The notes under the pieces were generated by a model. That model saw only the letters and a program-made list of their open reading frames with translations, did no database searches and was not told where the DNA came from. A stretch of DNA of 64,000 bases from contig NC_080058.1 in NCBI RefSeq assembly GCF_026212465.1, positions 20,832,872 to 20,896,871 of the forward strand. The letters run 5' to 3'. This DNA is from Amaranthus tricolor. Taxonomy: Eukaryota; Streptophyta; Magnoliopsida; Caryophyllales; Amaranthaceae. Positions 61,573-64,000 of the stretch are shown piece after piece. Within the stretch, counting starts at the first letter, position 1. Every line of letters begins with the position of its first letter. The position numbers were made by a program, and so were the translations under genes.

Positions 61573-64000
61573 ATGCATCTATTCAGAGACGAAATTGTCC
61601 CCGAGATTGAGACCTCGGATAATGAGCATCGTAGTTATGACAGTGAAGAGGACCAAATTGTGAGATACGAGCGTATGGCTGAAGACGCTCCACCAATTGA
61701 AAATGATTTTAAGACTGAAGACGCCCCACCAATGGATGCTCCCACTACCAGTAAGAAAAGAAAAGGGCGAGGTCCTACGAAAAACCTCAAAGTCACAGAA
61801 CCCATGCATTTGGAATACAATGCATTGGGTCAACCCTGCGGAAAATGGCGTAGGCAATATGGAAAACAAGTGGGCCTATGTATCCGCAAGATTTCCATAT
61901 TCCACGCATGGAACAAGGTTCCAGAGGGTTTGAAGAACTCTCTATGGAATGATACTGTGGTAAGCAACTTTACTATTTTTACTCATTTAGTTTCATTTTA
62001 AAATTAATTTAATTGACAGTAATAAATATGAATTTTTTTGTAAAATCTTTTCCACATCGAAAGCGATGAGGACAAGAAGAATGTGTTTCTTTCAGCTGTT
62101 GCTGAAAGATTTAGAGATTTCAAATCCAAGCTAGTAACTGGCTGGATTACGAGGAGATGTGCCCGTATGACCAAAAAGGTCAAAATGGGAAACGAAGGTG
62201 GAGAGCAATCACCTTCGAAGATGCCCTACGAAATATGGGGTCACATATCGAGGAGGGATTGGGAGGCCTTTGTTGCCAAAAGAACAACTCCCATAGAATT
62301 TGTAAGTATTTCATATTATATTATAGTTTACCAATTTGAATTTATTTCTTTTGATTCAGTCATTAAATTAATACATGACATTCGATTTCTATTGATTAAT
62401 TAGGAAAAGCGTGGTAAAGCTTCTGATTCTGCAAGCAAAAGGAAGTTTTACAATCGCTTGGGCCAGAAAACGTACGATGAGGTCCGAAAAGAGTGGGTGG
62501 ATGCGGGTTTATACCCCAATCAAAGTTCATCCACGCCCTCATCTACGACTACCTCCGCATCCGTGAGTACTCCTGCTGGAGATCGGGTGCGTGATTGGTA
62601 TTGCGGGCTTCATTCACGAGATACAAGTGGTAAATTTACCATTAATGATCCGGGAACGAAGAAGGTTGCTGATGCTGTGGTGAGTTTTGAAATTATTAAG
62701 TACATTCTTTATTTGTTTTGTATTCTTTGGCTTTGATGTACTTATACTAATTGCTATATATGTCACTTTTTATTTGAACAGATGGGCTGGAAGGAAAAAG
62801 AAGCTACGGGGGAGTTCACCTCAAGAGGCAATGTTGACGCATTGCATATGGTCTTAGGGAAAGACCACAGTGGGCGGGTAGTCGAAAAACGAGGCGTCCG
62901 CGTGGGGTTACAGAAGGCATTCGGCAAAGAGTTTGTTGCTACTCAATCCCGAACGGCGCTGCGGGATGAAGTAGCAACCCTCTGAGCGGAGATTACGAAG
63001 GACGTTCTCGCCAAGCTGGCCGCCGTGTTGCAGAAGATGGGAGCACCCATTGTTAACTTGGCAAACCTGATTGTCAAGGATCAGGAAAGTCAACATGGGG
63101 ATCCTAATGCTTCGGTCGAGCCACCACCCGAGCCCATTACCCCCGTAGCACCCCACCCCATTACTAATACCCCTGAAGGGGAAAACCCCACACCGGAGAA
63201 CATAAACTCCGTTGCTCAAAATCCGGAGCCAACTACGGAGCCAGTGTTACAGGTATATAGTTTTTAAATATATAAGCACTTATTAATTTAAATTGCAACG
63301 CGTTTTAATATTTTATTATGATGCTTATTATACTAAACGACACAATTTTCAGGAGGCGACTCCTTGTTCTCTTTTGCTGCCTCAGTTAGGTGTTGCTAAT
63401 GATGGCGACTTAACTGAGGTTGCATATGGTGTGGTCCAGCCAAACAAAGAGGGCCAAACAGTGCATTCAATGCCTGTTACAAGTGGCCACATCAGTGTAG
63501 CCGTGGAAACTATTGTAAAGGGGTTTGAAGATTTCTCACTCCCGGTTCTAATGCCAACATGAAGCCTTGAGAAACTATCAGACGCCCTAGGTAGTTTCGT
63601 CACATGGCTATATGCTTGGGTCCGATTCACTAACATGGTAAGAATCATTTGTACCTTATTTATTTTTATTTTTTTAATTGCATGCATACACTAATTTAAT
63701 TGTATAAATTGAAATAGCAAAAGAGTCCAAAGGGATCTTGGAGAAAGGTCGGTTCCTCAGCAAAGGTGTCGACTAGTTCAAAGTCGATGCCAAGCACTCC
63801 AATTTTGACTGATGAGGAGCTAAAAGATCTCTCTGAAGATAGCAAATGGCTGCACACTTGTGCATCTCGCATAAGTGAGGAGGACCCAATCATTCTGAAC
63901 CTACTGAAGGAGCAATACTGCTTTTTAGAGAGCTCATTTGTAATTATTGGTCCTAGTGACATCGATCGGGCAATTTTTTTGAGAGGAGAGATGCTGAACG
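61573..64000 (+). pseudogene. Second CACTA gene, Transposase_24-like, multi-exon, truncated by window end
   Basis: Proposed exons, all in phase 0: 61573-61959, about 62044-62301, 62404-62679, 62782-63252, 63353-63637 and 63718 to beyond 64000. Donors are GTAAGC, GTAAGT, GTGAGT, GTATAT and GTAAGA; acceptors are TTAG, ACAG, TCAG and ATAG. The acceptor of the second exon is not visible (an in-frame TAA stands at 62041). The protein has an acidic N-terminus, then KKRKGRGPTKN and YNALGQPCGKWRRQYG, then FRDFKSKL, KRKFYNRLGQKTYDEVRKEW and a proline-rich stretch, the pattern of the plant Ptta/En/Spm Transposase_24 family; such genes often end in a Ulp1 protease domain, which would lie past the window. 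Stops at 62983 (TGA) and 63560 (TGA) break it. Product inferred to bind element ends. Confidence 0.75.

Larger units (their letters stand above)
53274..64000 (+). mobile_element. Outer CACTA (En/Spm) transposon, right end outside the window
   Basis: Begins CACTAGTGGAAAAAAACG, the CACTA terminal inverted repeat type, directly against a satellite monomer. Subterminal palindromic repeats follow, then a TNP2-type transposase, then a multi-exon Transposase_24-like gene that runs past the window end. A second CACTA element is nested at 57176-60537. The nearest right terminus (60537) does not belong to this element: its flank ATT does not match the TTT before 53274 and does match the flank of the nested element. 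The genes carry stops and a frameshift, so this copy is probably old and inactive. Confidence 0.92.

Overview
This window looks like a repeat-dominated, probably pericentromeric or centromeric, stretch of a plant nuclear genome. The evidence is a Ty3/gypsy LTR retrotransposon of the plant CRM (centromeric retrotransposon) type, plant CACTA (En/Spm) DNA transposons with intron-split genes, and a very long A+T-rich satellite whose monomer is about 170 bp. No ordinary host gene, tRNA, rRNA or CRISPR array was seen. The species cannot be named from the sequence. Centromere identity is an inference from the satellite plus CRM-type element.

Layout. Positions 1-14070 and 19383-53273 are one satellite field, roughly 48 kb in total, split by the retrotransposon. 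Adjacent monomers differ a lot, but blocks of monomers recur in the same order (higher-order repeats). The periods are about 1356 bp near the start, about 3.5-3.75 kb at 4.1-14 kb and again from 19.4 and 40.0 kb, an almost identical 4.06-kb tandem duplication at 42264-50383, and a 750-bp duplication at 50941-52440. The many short open frames on both strands here are by-products of the repeat.

Positions 14071-19382 hold a 5.3-kb LTR retrotransposon in a 5-bp target duplication (GATTA). Its two 1030-bp LTRs differ at one base by my reading, so the insertion is very recent. A single uninterrupted gag-protease-RNase H-integrase frame ends inside the 3' LTR, but the whole reverse transcriptase domain is missing. 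It is therefore a young, probably non-autonomous element moved by a partner's reverse transcriptase.

From 53274 to the window end runs an old CACTA element whose right end lies outside the window. It carries a broken TNP2-type transposase (54709-61368, with several stops, one frameshift and a lost start) and a multi-exon Transposase_24-like gene (61573-64000+, also with stops). A second CACTA element (57176-60537, 3-bp ATT target duplication) sits inside the transposase coding sequence. This inner element is an internal-deletion derivative: it keeps the transposase N-terminal domain and the last two exons of a Ulp1-type cysteine protease, and between them are four 169-bp monomers of the same satellite family that fills the rest of the window. 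A single diverged monomer also makes up most of an intron of the outer element.

The most interesting signal is this link between the satellite and the CACTA family. It raises the possibility that the satellite arose from, or travels in, the transposon. The second is the very young retrotransposon with no reverse transcriptase.
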